Source of the DNA: Plectrocnemia conspersa
Taxonomy: Eukaryota; Arthropoda; Insecta; Trichoptera; Polycentropodidae
DNA length: 64,000 bases
Assembly (NCBI GenBank): GCA_009617715.1
Contig: VTFK01000034.1
Span: forward strand, 558,001-622,000
Direction: 5' to 3'
A program made the position numbers and the translations under genes. A model generated the notes under the pieces. The model ran no database searches. It was not told the origin of the DNA and worked only from the letters and a program-made list of their open reading frames with translations. Below, piece by piece: positions 35,200 through 47,490 of the stretch (positions within the stretch are counted from its first letter, which is position 1; each line of letters begins with the position of its first letter).

Positions 35200-36139
35200 C
35201 CCTTCGTTCATACAAATCTTTACAAATACAACTTTGTCCTGAGTGTGCATATATGTGTGAAAGACTTTATTTTCAGTATATTTTTATGTGCGTATGTTTG
35301 TATTCGCGACTCGCGTAGTCTTTTCGTACACAAAAAGACATTTTTCAAGAAGCTCTTCTAAATTCGTATAATGTTTTCATAAGAAGAAATAAATAACATT
35401 TTTAAAGATAAGCTGTATATCAGCATAAGAACATTTGGTGTTTCTTTTCAAGAAAAAGCAAAAAACATCATTTCTTAATAATTTTATAATATACATAAAC
35501 ATGGAATTTTTAAAATAAGTGTGAATCTGAACAAGGAAATTCTTATTACATACAGATGTGAATGACTTAGTATTTAGAAAGATTTAGCGATTAACTTTAA
35601 AAGAAGATTCTGAAATATTTTACCTAATGTGACTGCTTGATCTTGCTTTTTTCTGAGACATCACAGAAATATTAAATGAATTAATCTTCAATAAGACAAT
35701 ATTTAATTTTATAAGTATTGTAAAAATATTTAAAAGTATGTTTTTTTGTGAGAAGTTTAATTAGAGAAGATTTTACATCTAATATGTCTCCTAAATCATT
35801 TGTTTCCTGTGATGTACACCGAATGTACACGATCTTATTATATGGATATCTCCATAAATGTGATGAATATTTTATTCATATTTTAGTATTTTTTCGTAAT
35901 ACTCTTACGTATTAATTAGATAATTACAATACTTATTAATTAATCGAACATGACAAAAATATTCTATCAAAAAAATGCCAGACGGATTTTTTTTGTATTG
36001 ATGTCTGTATTCAAAAGTTTTTTTAGATTGACACAAACTATTAACACTCGTATCATACGTGACACAACAAAATAAGCTAGTTTTTCTGTTAATAACTTAG
36101 TTACAAAACTAAGATATAAATAAGGCTCGTATTTTTCGC
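35200..36139. other. AT-rich noncoding DNA
   Basis: No gene or element recognised; TGTACACCGAATGTACACG near 35813 is a short repeated-word palindrome-like site. Confidence 0.35.
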
Positions 36140-36855
36140 GTCAGAATTTAAATACGGTTGTGGCCAGAATTTATATTAAACGGTCAGAATAAATATTAGA
36201 TGGTGAGAATCGGAATTTATATTAAATGGTAAGAAGTATTTTGACAGATGGTCAGAATCATTTTTTCAGCCATTATTTTATAACAATCTTTTTCTCAATA
36301 TTTATAAATAAAGCCAATATTCATATTATATGATTTATATTTTAACCTCTAAGTCCATTTTATGACGACAGATGGTCAGCATAATAATACATGGTCATTA
36401 TCAATGTGTTTTAGGGCCAACTTACATTGCCGCTTCGCTCGTTGCCCTGAATACTTTCGCGTGCTACAAACAGTTAAATAAATTCTTTGATAGTTATTCA
36501 TGGGGTGCTCAAGTTCTGACCAACGCTCCCAGTAGTTTCGGTGCGAGCGATATATTTTATAAGATATTGCTAAAATATATAATTTATTGCCTAAATATAT
36601 TTTAAAATGTTGTAATATTTTTTTTAATTTACATGATCGTCCTGTATTTTTATTCTGACTGTATGCTATTTTTATTTTACCATTCGATATTTATTCTGAC
36701 CCTGAATAATATAATTATGACCATTTATTATTTATATTCTAACCATTTGATATTTATTCTGACTAAATAAAATAATTAGGAAGGACTAAGCTGTTTATAA
36801 AATTCTGACTAAGGCTTGATTTTTATTCTGATCCAAAGTTGATTTAAATTCTAAC
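36140..36855. mobile_element. Foldback element made of GGTCAGAAT repeats
   Basis: The terminus GTCAGAATTTAAATACGG at 36140 mirrors GATTTAAATTCTAAC ending 36855. Left half: GGTCAGAATAAATATTA-type words at 36182, 36251 and 36373 point inward. Right half: the complementary TATTTATTCTGACC-type words at about 36651, 36690, 36752 and 36800. The centre (about 36405-36550) is a GC-richer segment unlike the arms, with an open frame that matches nothing known to me. No transposase is seen, so it is non-autonomous if mobile. Confidence 0.65.
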
Positions 36856-36958
36856 AATCAATCAAAAGGTGCGGTCGGCACAAACAATAAAATGAAGCAT
36901 TAATATTCTTGTGTAAGGTCGACAAGAAGATTTATGGAGATGATGAATTATGTTCATA

Positions 36959-37000
36959 GCAAATACGCATATAATATAGCATCGCTATATGCGTATTTGC
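36959..37000. other. Perfect 15-bp hairpin
   Basis: GCAAATACGCATATA (36959-36973) and TATATGCGTATTTGC (36986-37000) are exact inverted repeats with a 12-nt loop that itself contains ATAGC/GCTAT. It lies about 100 bp right of the foldback element. Confidence 0.8.
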
Positions 37001-37009
37001 CATGGACTA

Positions 37010-38380
37010 AAAATATCCAGACTAGAATAAAGCATGAAAAGTCAAACACAAGAGCTTAGCTTGGAATTAGCAAAACCTAATATCAAAATAAAGAAAATAT
37101 TAGTATAAATTTCTATCAAAGGCAGCAAGATACATTTTAAATAGTGCTTTTATAATTTGTTCCGCTGAAAACATAACAAAAATTTGTCCATTAGTATTAT
37201 TTTGGGTGCCCGTATTGAACTAATTTTTACTTGTACACTAAGTGTACATCACAGGAGTGTACAGTATTTTTCGCACATTTAGAGAAAGGATTATGACTGC
37301 ATAATTATGGAAATAATGGCCATAAAAATCAGTTGCTTTTCCTTACTTAAAGAGTAAAAATTGGCACTGAAATGCGATATATTCCTAAAAGTCAGAGCTT
37401 TTTAGTCACAATTTTTAGAGCCTGTTCTGCGAAAATAAAAAGAGTTGCATCATTAAACTTGTTTTTTGATCTACAGCAGCTTTGTAATCTAGCGAACCAC
37501 GAATTAGGTTATGTCTTCCAAAATATGCGCTTTTTATGGTCATAATTTTTTTTTTCTAATCACTAATATTTCGTGAATCTAACCTAAAATTTTATAGATG
37601 ATGATTAGAAATTTTGTAGATGAAAATTACGCTCTTGATTCTTCAAAATAGTATAGATAGTCAAATAGATAACCACTGTTTATAAATTTAAAATAGGTTG
37701 AATTGATTAAAAAAAATATTCGTGAAAAATTTAAAATGAAAGGTAATTGAATGTGATTATGAAAATTAAACGTGTAAAAAGAACACCAAAAAAAAATTAA
37801 ACTGATTGATGACAGGTGGAGTCGTGTTGTTGGTAAATATCAAAATTGTTTTTTTTAACGACTCCACAGTGTTAAAACACTGATGACAATGATAAAATTC
37901 TTTCCGTGTGCATTACCTATTATCAATGGCATCCTTTGATGAAATAATTAATTTATACTTGAAGACTACCTGTAAGAAAATGATTAAATGCCTTCACCAA
38001 CCATTAAAAAACATCCACACCATAAAAAATGTATATCTGTTATAAAACATAGAAACATGTATCATTTTGCGAATGTTTATATAGAACATCGTTGCAAACG
38101 TCATTCCAATGTATCAGAAATCGCAAAAAAACGTATATTTAGATTACAATTTATTGTATATAAAATAAATTTATATATTTTGTATATAACACTTTGTATT
38201 TTGTTCGTAATAGTCGTGAAGACAACCATTGCCAATTTTTTTATTACTATCGTTATTTTAGCTGACACTTTAAGTATCAAAATGTTATTTTAAAATACTA
38301 CATACAACAATTTCCTTTCCAAAGATTTTTTTTTATACTTATTGTAATAAATATTGATGATAAAACCCCCGTCTGCATTT
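37010..38380. other. AT-rich noncoding DNA
   Basis: No gene recognised. At 37816-37867 the words GTGGAGTCGT and ACGACTCCAC are an exact 10-bp inverted repeat about 32 bp apart, probably a minimal relic of the family at 32947. Confidence 0.4.
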
Positions 38381-38389
38381 GATGTAATA

Positions 38390-39062
38390 TTTTTCTGTTA
38401 TTCGGAATTAGCGCGTCTATATATACCTACTTGCACCCCCGGTGGGTAGTTGCAGTACACAATTTACTACAGGACTCCCCGATGAGCAGTTTTAGACCGT
38501 TTGGACCGTTCGGTCCCTAAGACAATAACCATCGTGGGTATGCATTCCCCGGTTGTTGGATTTAATCTAGTTCGTCATATATATAAATTTTAAATTTAAA
38601 CCGTACTTCCCTGATTTCGCAGAAGCAATATCCATGTAAATACACTCACTGCGCCTTCGTTTTTTTATTCTCCGCCATTTCTTTGTATTGAAGTCCATGA
38701 ACATAATTTTCAATAAGTCCAGATAACCATTGGCTTTAAGGACAAAAACCCCCTTTACAAATAATCGAATCGCTTCCAGCAGCGCCTAAGGTCGCACTGT
38801 CCAGATACAACCTCTACCCCCATTTCATCGGTAATGTATGTATATTACCTCAGTGGGTGTGAAAACATCCTTTACAAGAGCGATCCACCCCTGCGCCAGA
38901 ACCAACCCCACCAGACATGCACGGAGTCGGAACGTAATCCTTCGATACAAAGGATTAGGGCTCAGATTTTCCCGCACGAGATCCCCGGCACTTTGGCCCT
39001 TTTTCACGAGTTTTCCGATGGCGCCGGGGCGAGTTAGCCAAAACGCCAATAGGGCCATTTAA
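38390..39062. promoter_or_regulatory. Candidate regulatory island
   Basis: Unique GC-richer sequence with GGACCGTTCGGTCC near 38501 (6-bp arms around TT) and ATTTCCATGT-type words. The three overlapping open frames at 38825-39062 on both strands are not credible genes. Confidence 0.3.
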
Positions 39063-39323
39063 GACCATCTCGTGTACCCAAAATAATATGAGACTAGCAT
39101 GATCATAAATTCTACCGCAAATTTGCAATCGTACCCCAAGATTTCGGGGGTCCGAAGTAACCGATTATGGAGGGGCCGCGCTGTTGGAATGACTTTTACG
39201 CTTGCGCGTATTATGTGCAGAGAATTAAATTGTTTGTACTGCTTTACGACGCTTATGAGCATAAAAATATGCTCCAAAAAATCAATTAAACTCTTTTATG
39301 CAAAATTTAAGTTTAGTGTATAA

Positions 39324-41647
39324 CAGGGGTCGGCAAACTTTTTTATAAGCAGCCGGATCGGAAATATTTTTTATTTATAAGGCCAGAAAAACGGGTTTTG
39401 AAGATCATCATTTTCTATCGTCAAATTTTATTGCAAATAATCATTTCTTAATACAGATTTGAAATTGTTATTTTATGTACCTCATCTTGAAATTAAAACA
39501 AATATAAATTTTCATGAAGATCTTAATTAACCATATTCGTCACATGAAAGACACATTTAAAGAATTCTGTTTTTTTTCTAGAAATTTGCCTTTTAGCATG
39601 TCATCAATTGGCAGATTAATCATTTCTAAAGGGTAAAGTAAACATTTCTCTATTGTAAAGTCAAATAGATTTTTATAAATCTAAATGTATTCTGTACTTG
39701 CATCGAGATTCGAAAACTTATGGCAATTTCTTTTGAGAATAGAGATTTATTTTATTTTAAAATTTTGATCCCATAGGATATATGTATTTACATTATGAGC
39801 ACCATTTTGCTTTGTAGTCTTAAAAGTTCCATTCGTTAAGAAATCCCAAGATTTTAGTATTCGATACTATAACTAAGATAACTAGGAACAGGTTTTTCGT
39901 TGAGAACAGCAAATATCAATAGCTCAAAAATATCAATAAAACATTACCATGACTGAGCCATCAAACTGCTGTATTATTTATTTTATTGATTAATATAAGT
40001 AGTACAGCTAATTGTTTCAAACTATTACATTCAAAGCATATATAAAATGTAATATAAACACTAAGAGAATATATAAAAAATACTTCAATATTATAATTTA
40101 TTTTTAATGCACAAATGTGTTTCTTTATTCCTTTAAGGAAACTTGCTACACTCTTATTTTTGCGAATTTTCATAGGAATATTAATATACAAATTCACACT
40201 TCCGTACAATATTCCCCTGGCAGTACTCATTTTCATATACATATCTCTTCTTAAATTATCATTTTTATTTCTTATCAGAATACTCTGGTAACATGTTTTT
40301 TATTTATTTATAATATATATAAATATTAAAACATTCAACTTCAATATATTTTGAATACTTAACTATTCCAGTACTTCTATAACTAGTAAATCTAGTTTTA
40401 TTTAAATCTAATTTATTAAGCATATATAATATACTATTTTTTATATTTCTCATCCTAGATAATATACATAATTTTTAATTATGTAATTACAATGTTCAAA
40501 TTACATTTTTTATTTACATAACTCATAAATGTTTTATATTATTATGTAACATATATTTATAATTAATAAATTTATTATTTTTATTATTATTTTATTTTTA
40601 ACCATATTTCTATTATACTTCATTAGTTAAGACAGTTAAATTCACCGCTGACAGAACTGGTTCAATATCACATGATAGATAAAAATATTTCCCACAACGT
40701 TCTACCTGCTTGTATAATATATAATATTTTTAACACCTTGCATTTTCACAAGTCTTATATTTTTTTTCCGACCAAGCCCATATTTTTACCACCATCAGAT
40801 GTGACACATTTAAATCGATTTCACTTCAGATTGTTTGCATAATTGATACTTATTGTTACTATTTTTACCAAATCCTTTAAATTACACGAAATATTCGCTA
40901 TTTCGCAAAGTGCACTTATTATTTATTTTATTTATTTAAATTAAATTAAGACCATCGTGACCTAATAGGTTACCCCAATGCGTCGCGATGTTCGAAAAAT
41001 AATACATATTTCAGTACACAAAAATAAATAATACATGCACTTAGAAAAAAAACAATAAAAAAATATAATTCAACATAGCGCGCCTTGAGAAAACCTGGAT
41101 TTAGCATAGGCATTGAGAGACGAAAATTTTAGGAATTATATAAACATATTAAAATCATTTGCTTTGCTTGAAATTGCCTATTGATGTTACTCACAATGTG
41201 CTTAACGCTTCTAGCACCCATTAAAAGACTGACAGATTAAAATAAGGCTGTAAAAATCATAATTATTTTATTTACTTTACTTTAGTTAGCTATGAACCCA
41301 TTCACCTTATTTTATTTTCGCGAAAAAATGCGTTATGACACATAAACATGAACATAATACTTTGCCGTCTAATTCAATAACAAAATTATTTATGTGTCAC
41401 TCTGCTGTAAAAGCACGACATTCAAAAGTCCACTTTTTTCTGGCTTCAACAATGATAAAATGGGAACAAAATATTGAAATAAGCGTTACACGGGAATTAT
41501 ACCAGCGTAGCGTCACAGTGGAATGCGAAGCAATAGGAGCACCACATACGATAATATTTCGTAATTCCTCAACTTCCGTTGTAGCGCATACTTTTAAATT
41601 TTAAAGAGTTCGAAAATGTATCGTGGGCCGTAGTTTGCCGATCCCTG
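39324..41647 (-). mobile_element. hAT-superfamily transposon with 8-bp target duplication
   Basis: The left terminus CAGGGGTCGGCAAACTTTTT at 39324 and right terminus AGTTTGCCGATCCCTG ending 41647 are inverted repeats typical of hAT elements. The flanking octamers are GTGTATAA (39316-39323) and GTGTATAG (41648-41655), a 7/8 match, as expected for hAT target duplication. Length 2324 bp. The transposase relic runs on the minus strand. A stretch near 40930-41010 with an AT tract followed by GACCATCGTGACC looks like a later insertion. Confidence 0.9.
39560..41480 (-). pseudogene. Decayed hAT transposase (GTF2I/ZBED-like type)
   Basis: Minus-strand pieces in the right order: RKKWTFECRAF, then, after a stop, FVIELDGKVLCSCLC near 41370-41440, matching the N-terminal zinc-finger region of this hAT group (W-x-FF-x-E-x-GKPVCLVC); SVKHIVSNINRQF near 41200; and ELINLPIDDMLKGKF-like sequence near 39600, matching the C-terminal ELIDLQ-x-LKxKF block. 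Stops and frameshifts are frequent, so it is inactive. The match is by pattern, not alignment. Confidence 0.6.
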
Positions 41648-41655
41648 GTGTATAG

Positions 41656-43432
41656 TAAAAATACATAATACTGTTAAATATTTTTTTAAATACAACTCGT
41701 AATCGGTTTACTGCCGCATAATGAAGTTGCTCAGCAGTTTGATGCGTATCGGCTCTTCGGATATATAAAGGTGCTTCGGCGTTCAAGACACGGCTCTAAG
41801 ATATCAACGCGATTATCTGGTACCTTCACATTCACCTAATTCCTCCGAGTTTACTTAAGCGAAATAATTGACGTTTTATCGACACGCCATCTTTCTCTCT
41901 CGCACGCCCCAGTCGCACTACTAACTAGCGCGAAAGAGAAGGAAGGTACGAGGCCTCAGCGCTGGCGCGAGGGCGACGGTCGTATGAAATTGCAACTAAA
42001 AGCTACACGAAATGGTGATAAAGTTATACTGAATTACTACTTTACGCATGTTTATGTAGCTTTAAAACATTATATGCCCTTGTACCTAGTAAAGGAATGG
42101 CACTCGTGCGCCCCTTCAACCTGTCGTAGAAAACTAACCAACCAACCCCTCTTAACTATTAAATTCTATATTTTTTCCACTTAATTGCCGTAACAATTTA
42201 CGTTTATTTAATAAATAAAACATTTTTTTGCTCGTAGTAACTATTGTTGTGTATTGAGGTCTAGGTATTTGAGAATCACGATTATGCATTATCGTTTCGA
42301 ATAATGAACACTACGGGCTGTGGGTTTTGTTAAACATTAGAGTGGGTTTTAAAGATACTTGATGATTTATCAGACCATAGTTCAATAAAGTCAGAAAGAA
42401 CATGAAGTAATTACTTACATGTAAAAGACAATGGCCATATTTTACATAATCCATGTCCCTAGTGCATTGAAGATATGCATTGTTTAGTAATTAATTAATC
42501 GCTGAGTGTATGTTTTTATCAAACCCAATTACCATAATTGCCTTTTTTACATCGAATAGTGCATTATATCGTAACATTGTACAGAGTGAATTATATTTTT
42601 AAAATCACCACGTTAATTTAAAAGCCAACTCGAACGTAAAACACGCTATTTAGATAATGTTGACACACATTTGACCTGTTTATGGCCCACTTTAGGGGCC
42701 TGTCAAAAAGTTAACTCTGCCGCAAAGGTGCAACGTCCACTGATAATGGCGCTAACTGCTTCACCGACTCTCGTAATTATTTACTAAAAAAATGTTACTT
42801 TTTTTAGTGAATGTTTGCTCGTGTAAATAACGTGCACGTTGTACGGTGATTGTGTGATGTTATTATTCATAAATCCGATACGTATGTACACAGCAAAGGC
42901 GGCGGTTCTCAAATGCGTCCTTCGCACGTTATATTTATTGCGGATTATGTAATTTATTGTAATAAAAAATGGAGTGTTGTTAAACACAAACGATGGCATA
43001 AAGTATAAACTTATATACTGCTTGTTTTATGTGAAATTTCAATCTTGATATGTACGAATTATGTGCTTTTAGAACGCTATAATATGATGGAAGAACGAAT
43101 TTTTAAAGACTTAATGAAGAATTCTAATATATGAGAACATAACTGAGCTCGTAAAGCTTTTTATAGACATGTATGGTTGATTTAGTCTTATTTTAATTTA
43201 AGTCTCGTTATTGAACGATTATTGTGAATATCCCAACTCGTTCATATTTTGAAGATAAATAACGCATTGTCCTGCGAAATAATTGGACCATTTCAATTGA
43301 CCTTTTCGCAGACAAGACGTCTCAGTTCTTTGTGCATTTAAAATCATATTTTTTAGTTGATACCAAGCGCAGAATAGCAATTTGTTTTTTACTTTTTATA
43401 CATTACAATGCGATCAAGAAATAAATCGTTTC
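41656..43432. other. Noncoding DNA with a small GAGA-like site
   Basis: Mostly unique, moderately AT-rich. At 41886-41903 GCCAT is followed by CTTTCTCTCTCGC, and GCGCGAAAGAGAAGG lies inverted about 45 bp on. This is a compact Pho plus GAF-like arrangement or a small inverted repeat. No gene recognised. Confidence 0.35.
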
Positions 43433-43436
43433 TTAA

Positions 43437-43666
43437 CCCTTTCACCGCGGCTGATATTTTTGCGCGCTATTTCGAAATTCGCAAATAAGTGGGGGAGCAC
43501 CTATTTATACCATAAGTTATTTAAATATTATTTCAATGAATTTAAGTGTTAAATTATACAAAAAAAACATATTACAAGACCCAAAGGTCCACGACACCTT
43601 TAAGTGCCCAGTGCATACTGGTAATTTTCTTGATGACTTCCATATGTGTCATCCGCGGTCAAAGGG
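43437..43666. mobile_element. piggyBac-type MITE in TTAA
   Basis: The termini CCCTTTCACCGCGGCTGA (43437) and CCGCGGTCAAAGGG (ending 43666) are inverted repeats, flanked on both sides by TTAA (43433-43436 and 43667-43670), the piggyBac target. Length 230 bp; no coding capacity. Confidence 0.9.
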
Positions 43667-43670
43667 TTAA

Positions 43671-45680
43671 ATATAATTTTTGTCTTATACCAAAAATTCC
43701 TACAACAAAATAAACAATATAAATCAAAAGGAATGCACTTGACATACATCTGGAACCTCTTCCACTGCACATACAGTCTGTTTTGAGTTGCTTTTTGTAA
43801 TGCACAAAAATTTCGTTTTATTGAACAATTATTTTATATATTGCTCATTTATGTGTATATGTGCTCACGTGTTTTTTCGAGTAAATGTCTTAATTTTTTT
43901 TCTGTTTTATATTTATATTTACCTAAAAAAAAAGAGAAGATAATATCTATATTTGTAACCACTTTTGAAAAATATTTCAGGCATGAAGTGGTTAATACAG
44001 TTCAGAAGTATTTTAAGGCAAAAACTTCTTTCATATTTTTTAACTATTCTAATCGCCCTTATCTTTTCTTTGGTAATCTAAGAACAACATTAATAACCAA
44101 ATAAGAAGAAGCCGCTTTGCGTGGGAATCGGCAGATTGCAAAAATGTATGAGGGGGCGGGCTCAAAGATTTACGCCATAAAAATTTGCCTGTCAGCGAAC
44201 TTAAATCTCGTTTTTTTATCTTTATCTTGTTCGAAATATGAAAAATGTAGCTGTTATTAACAAATTTCTCTACGATTCGGATATAAATACGGGAGCCCGA
44301 AATTCCTTCGTAGATCAATCCGTTTTAGTCCATTATAACAAATCATTACTATTAAAGTTTTTTCTGTTCAACGATTATCCATTTCTCTGTTCGTCAATAA
44401 TATAAAGATATCTACAATAATATTTTGTATTATTGTAATTACATATAATTTTTTTTAATTACTCTAAAATTCTCTAGAAAATCAAGAAGTGTAAATAAGG
44501 AATTTTCATTTCTCGAGAAATAAAAAAACATCGAAGGAATTAATGATTATTATTTCGATCGATCATTACAGATTAGGTTTTCCTAGATTTTTCTAATCTC
44601 ACGGATGGATATTGTGATGATTAATTCTAAACGGGCTAGGTCGTTCATATTACATACATAAAAACAATTATCTAATAGTGAGTTATTTCAGTCCATAGAA
44701 TATCATATATGACCTTTATCTTCTTTACACGTTTTAGAATCCCCATTACACTTTACTCTCAGGAAACATCAAAGGTCTCCAGAGGTTTTGATTTAAATTC
44801 TCCTAAGAAAAGTTTTTTGTTAAAATTAAATTTTAAAATAACAAAAAAAAAAAATAAGCACAGTAAAAAGAAAACAAAAATAACAATTATATAAGGATAT
44901 GATATATGTATTATTTATTGACTTAATTTTATTTGATTTAAATTGCGTGAATTCATTAAAAAGATATTTTTTAATTTTTTTGCAATTATTTCTAATTGAT
45001 TTTAATAAATCATTCAAGGTTATAAATTTGTGCCAAACTTTGTGCTACAGAAAATGCTTAATCGTCAGATCTAATTTCATAATTATGTATCTGTTTATTG
45101 AATTTAAATTTAGTATTTATAATCGATTTTCCCTCTAGCATTTTATTGGTAGCATTTTTTGGTTGAATAGTTATAGGGAAAAAATAGATTTTATGTCTTT
45201 TGTGCGAGCATTAAAATTTTTAAGAGTAAACTTTTTAATTTTTTCACAAAAAGTGAACATTTTCTTGATGTGTTATAGAAAAGCTTTGCTTCCATGTCTA
45301 GAAAAAAGTTTTAAAAAACGATAATTCAGTGAACGGTCACAAAAATTGATACATCTGTTGAAAATATGATCGCGGTTCGTCGCTCGTTATAATATGATCG
45401 AGAAATAGATCGTTTATCTTGTATAAAATAAGCTCGTAACCATGTTTAGGTTTTTGTTCAGTTCATGTGGCACCTATTTGTTAAGTTTCGTTGACTTAAC
45501 TACCCTATCTAAAATCATTGCCTAGTTTACTAGCACTTACAAAAATTCAGGTAGAAGTGGTCCGTCCCATTTTCAACGTTTGCAGCATTTCACGAAGACA
45601 AAAAACGACTTGAAATCAGGTAGAAATGCCGCGATTTTATATTATTTAACGCAATATTTTTAAACGGCCTTCAGTTGCTC
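43671..45680. other. AT-rich noncoding DNA with dispersed repeats
   Basis: No gene. 43960-44010 (TTGAAAAATATTTCAGGCAT then GAAGTGGTTAA) is an inverted copy of the core of the array at 48.5-49.2 kb. 44572-44610 (TTACAGATTAGG, TAGATTTTTCTAATCTCAC) matches 51548-51590. Confidence 0.45.
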
Positions 45681-45688
45681 GATATCAA

Positions 45689-45718
45689 ATGAAGAAAGTC
45701 GTTCACGACTTTCTTCAT
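45689..45718. other. Perfect 13-bp hairpin, 4-nt loop
   Basis: ATGAAGAAAGTCG and CGACTTTCTTCAT form an exact stem around TTCA. A direct repeat of ATCCATACTACTTATC (19-bp step) follows at 45771 and 45790. Function unknown. Confidence 0.7.
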
Positions 45719-45939
45719 CTTAAAGGCTCTCAACCCTTTAGAGCGAATTTTTTGGAACCACTATTTCATCATCCATACTACTTATCAGTATCCATACTAC
45801 TTATCCATCCGATTTTAACTCAAACAAAAAATGTTCTTATTTATGATACCTAAATAAGAAGAATAAGTTGAATATTTTGATTTATCAATTTGAAGGTGCA
45901 AAGGCTTTGAAAAATTGAATTATTTCGATATATTTTATT

Positions 45940-46560
45940 ACGCGCGAAGATTGCCGAAGGGGGCGAGTCGCCAGATACGAATTTCATTAGCCCCTTTCGC
46001 GTGAAAAATATTAAAATGCCCCTTTTGTAAATTTCCACCCCCGCCCCATGTGCGCCGTAGGAATGCATAAGATATAAATTATTATATAGTATACATACCC
46101 GGGCATAATTTAGATTACTCCGCCTCGGCGGGGAGGCTCACATGGTTGCAGTCGGGGGATGAAATTTGCATTTTCCAGTCGGAAGCCGTGTCCACCCCTT
46201 AACATGGAACAACCCCGACAGGGGTCTGCCAACGTATGTTGGAAATTATTAGTTTCCTGGCTACATTTATCCGGGGACCGCCGCTGGGGTAAATAAATTA
46301 TGGAGGTTTCCTTCCTGCGGAGCTTGCAAGTGTGCGTGTAAATGTGTACATGTACACCGAGCCCCACACCCTTGAACCTTCAACCCTCCGTTTCTAATAT
46401 CGGAGCTCGCTCCCCAGTAAATTTTCCCGAGGAAATTTGTGGGCGAGCACGAAAAACCTGTACGGGATGTGCTCTCTAATTTTATGCGATTATAGAAGGA
46501 TTTCGAATGGCTTTGCACATTTTAAAGTTTAATGGAGGGAGATTGCGTCAGGGTATTATC
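45940..46560. promoter_or_regulatory. Candidate regulatory island
   Basis: Unique, clearly GC-richer than its surroundings, with CCCCGCCCC-like and CGGCGGGG words and TAAATTATGGAGG near 46293. The open frames on the minus strand (46110-46518) overlap each other and show no recognisable protein. Confidence 0.35.
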
Positions 46561-46569
46561 CGCCGAGCC

Positions 46570-47139
46570 GAAAGAAATAAACCTAATTTATAAAACTAGT
46601 TTGTATCATTAAAATAAAATTTATAGCAGCATATAAATTTATTAATTGTATTTGGGCGGAGTCTTGCATACCTTTGTGTGTGAGGAACCAATCGATCAGG
46701 TTCGTGTCTAATCAGAAGAAGAAAGACGCGTTTCGTGGTTATTCAAATGATCGTAAAGTTTTACGACATTTTCTCGTCATTACGATTGGTTAGTAAGAAA
46801 ATAAATCTGTATAACGATTTCCTATCGGATCAATCGTGTGTAAACAGTTTGTTATTTATGTAGTTGAGCAGTGTTTCTGAATAGAATCAATTTATTATAT
46901 AACAACAAGCTTTCGTCCTTCAAAGAGCGAATATTGTCAAATAGCAATGTTTATTACATGACGTTATATTATATGTATATATTTTATTGTATATTACTTC
47001 CTTGTGTAGATAATATTCTGAATAGCAGACCTAATATTATCAACTAATTGGCTCAATTATGTGGTTGATAAAATATTAATACATTTTTCCAAACTTGGCT
47101 TATTTTATTTATTACGAGCAACAAACGCAGGCACTCTGT
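46570..47139. other. AT-rich noncoding DNA
   Basis: Nothing recognised. Confidence 0.35.
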
Positions 47140-47490
47140 CTTGGACTCTTGAATTATAAATGGAGTGTAAAATTGCGTGTGAAATTTGCATGCAAACGGC
47201 GCCAGTTTTTAACAAGGTTTTCAAAGTGCGGCTCGGAGGAAAAACACAGGGCGTAGAAGAGAAGAATGGAAAGTTAAGTGCGCTTCTAACATACTCGTTA
47301 TGGGCATCAAGTTTTATAAATATAGATGAGTACTTAGCAGACGAAGAAAACTCGGGCGTAGTTTTTCAGCGGAAAATTTCCCGTTTTCGGGAATTGCCCC
47401 GTCGCACTTTTACGGCCGTTGTAAAAATAATAACGCATTCGACTATGGCGAGGCGTTTTCCGAGGCCTTTATTAAATAAATAAATGAAAA
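47140..47490. promoter_or_regulatory. Candidate regulatory island
   Basis: A GC-richer block with TTTTACGGCCGTTGTAAAA near 47409 (a TTTTAC/GTAAAA palindrome-like site), ACTATGGCGAGGCG and GGCGCCAG. A 107-codon frame (47160-47483) spans it but matches no family I know and is more likely a by-product of low stop density. Confidence 0.35.

Noticed and set aside
36372..36605. 77-codon frame in the foldback element as a gene
   Set aside because: It starts and ends within repeat arms and resembles nothing known; kept only as a finding about a possibly captured segment.
47160..47483. 107-codon frame as a possible gene
   Set aside because: No recognisable motif, no splice or promoter context, and it coincides with a GC-richer island where open frames arise by chance.
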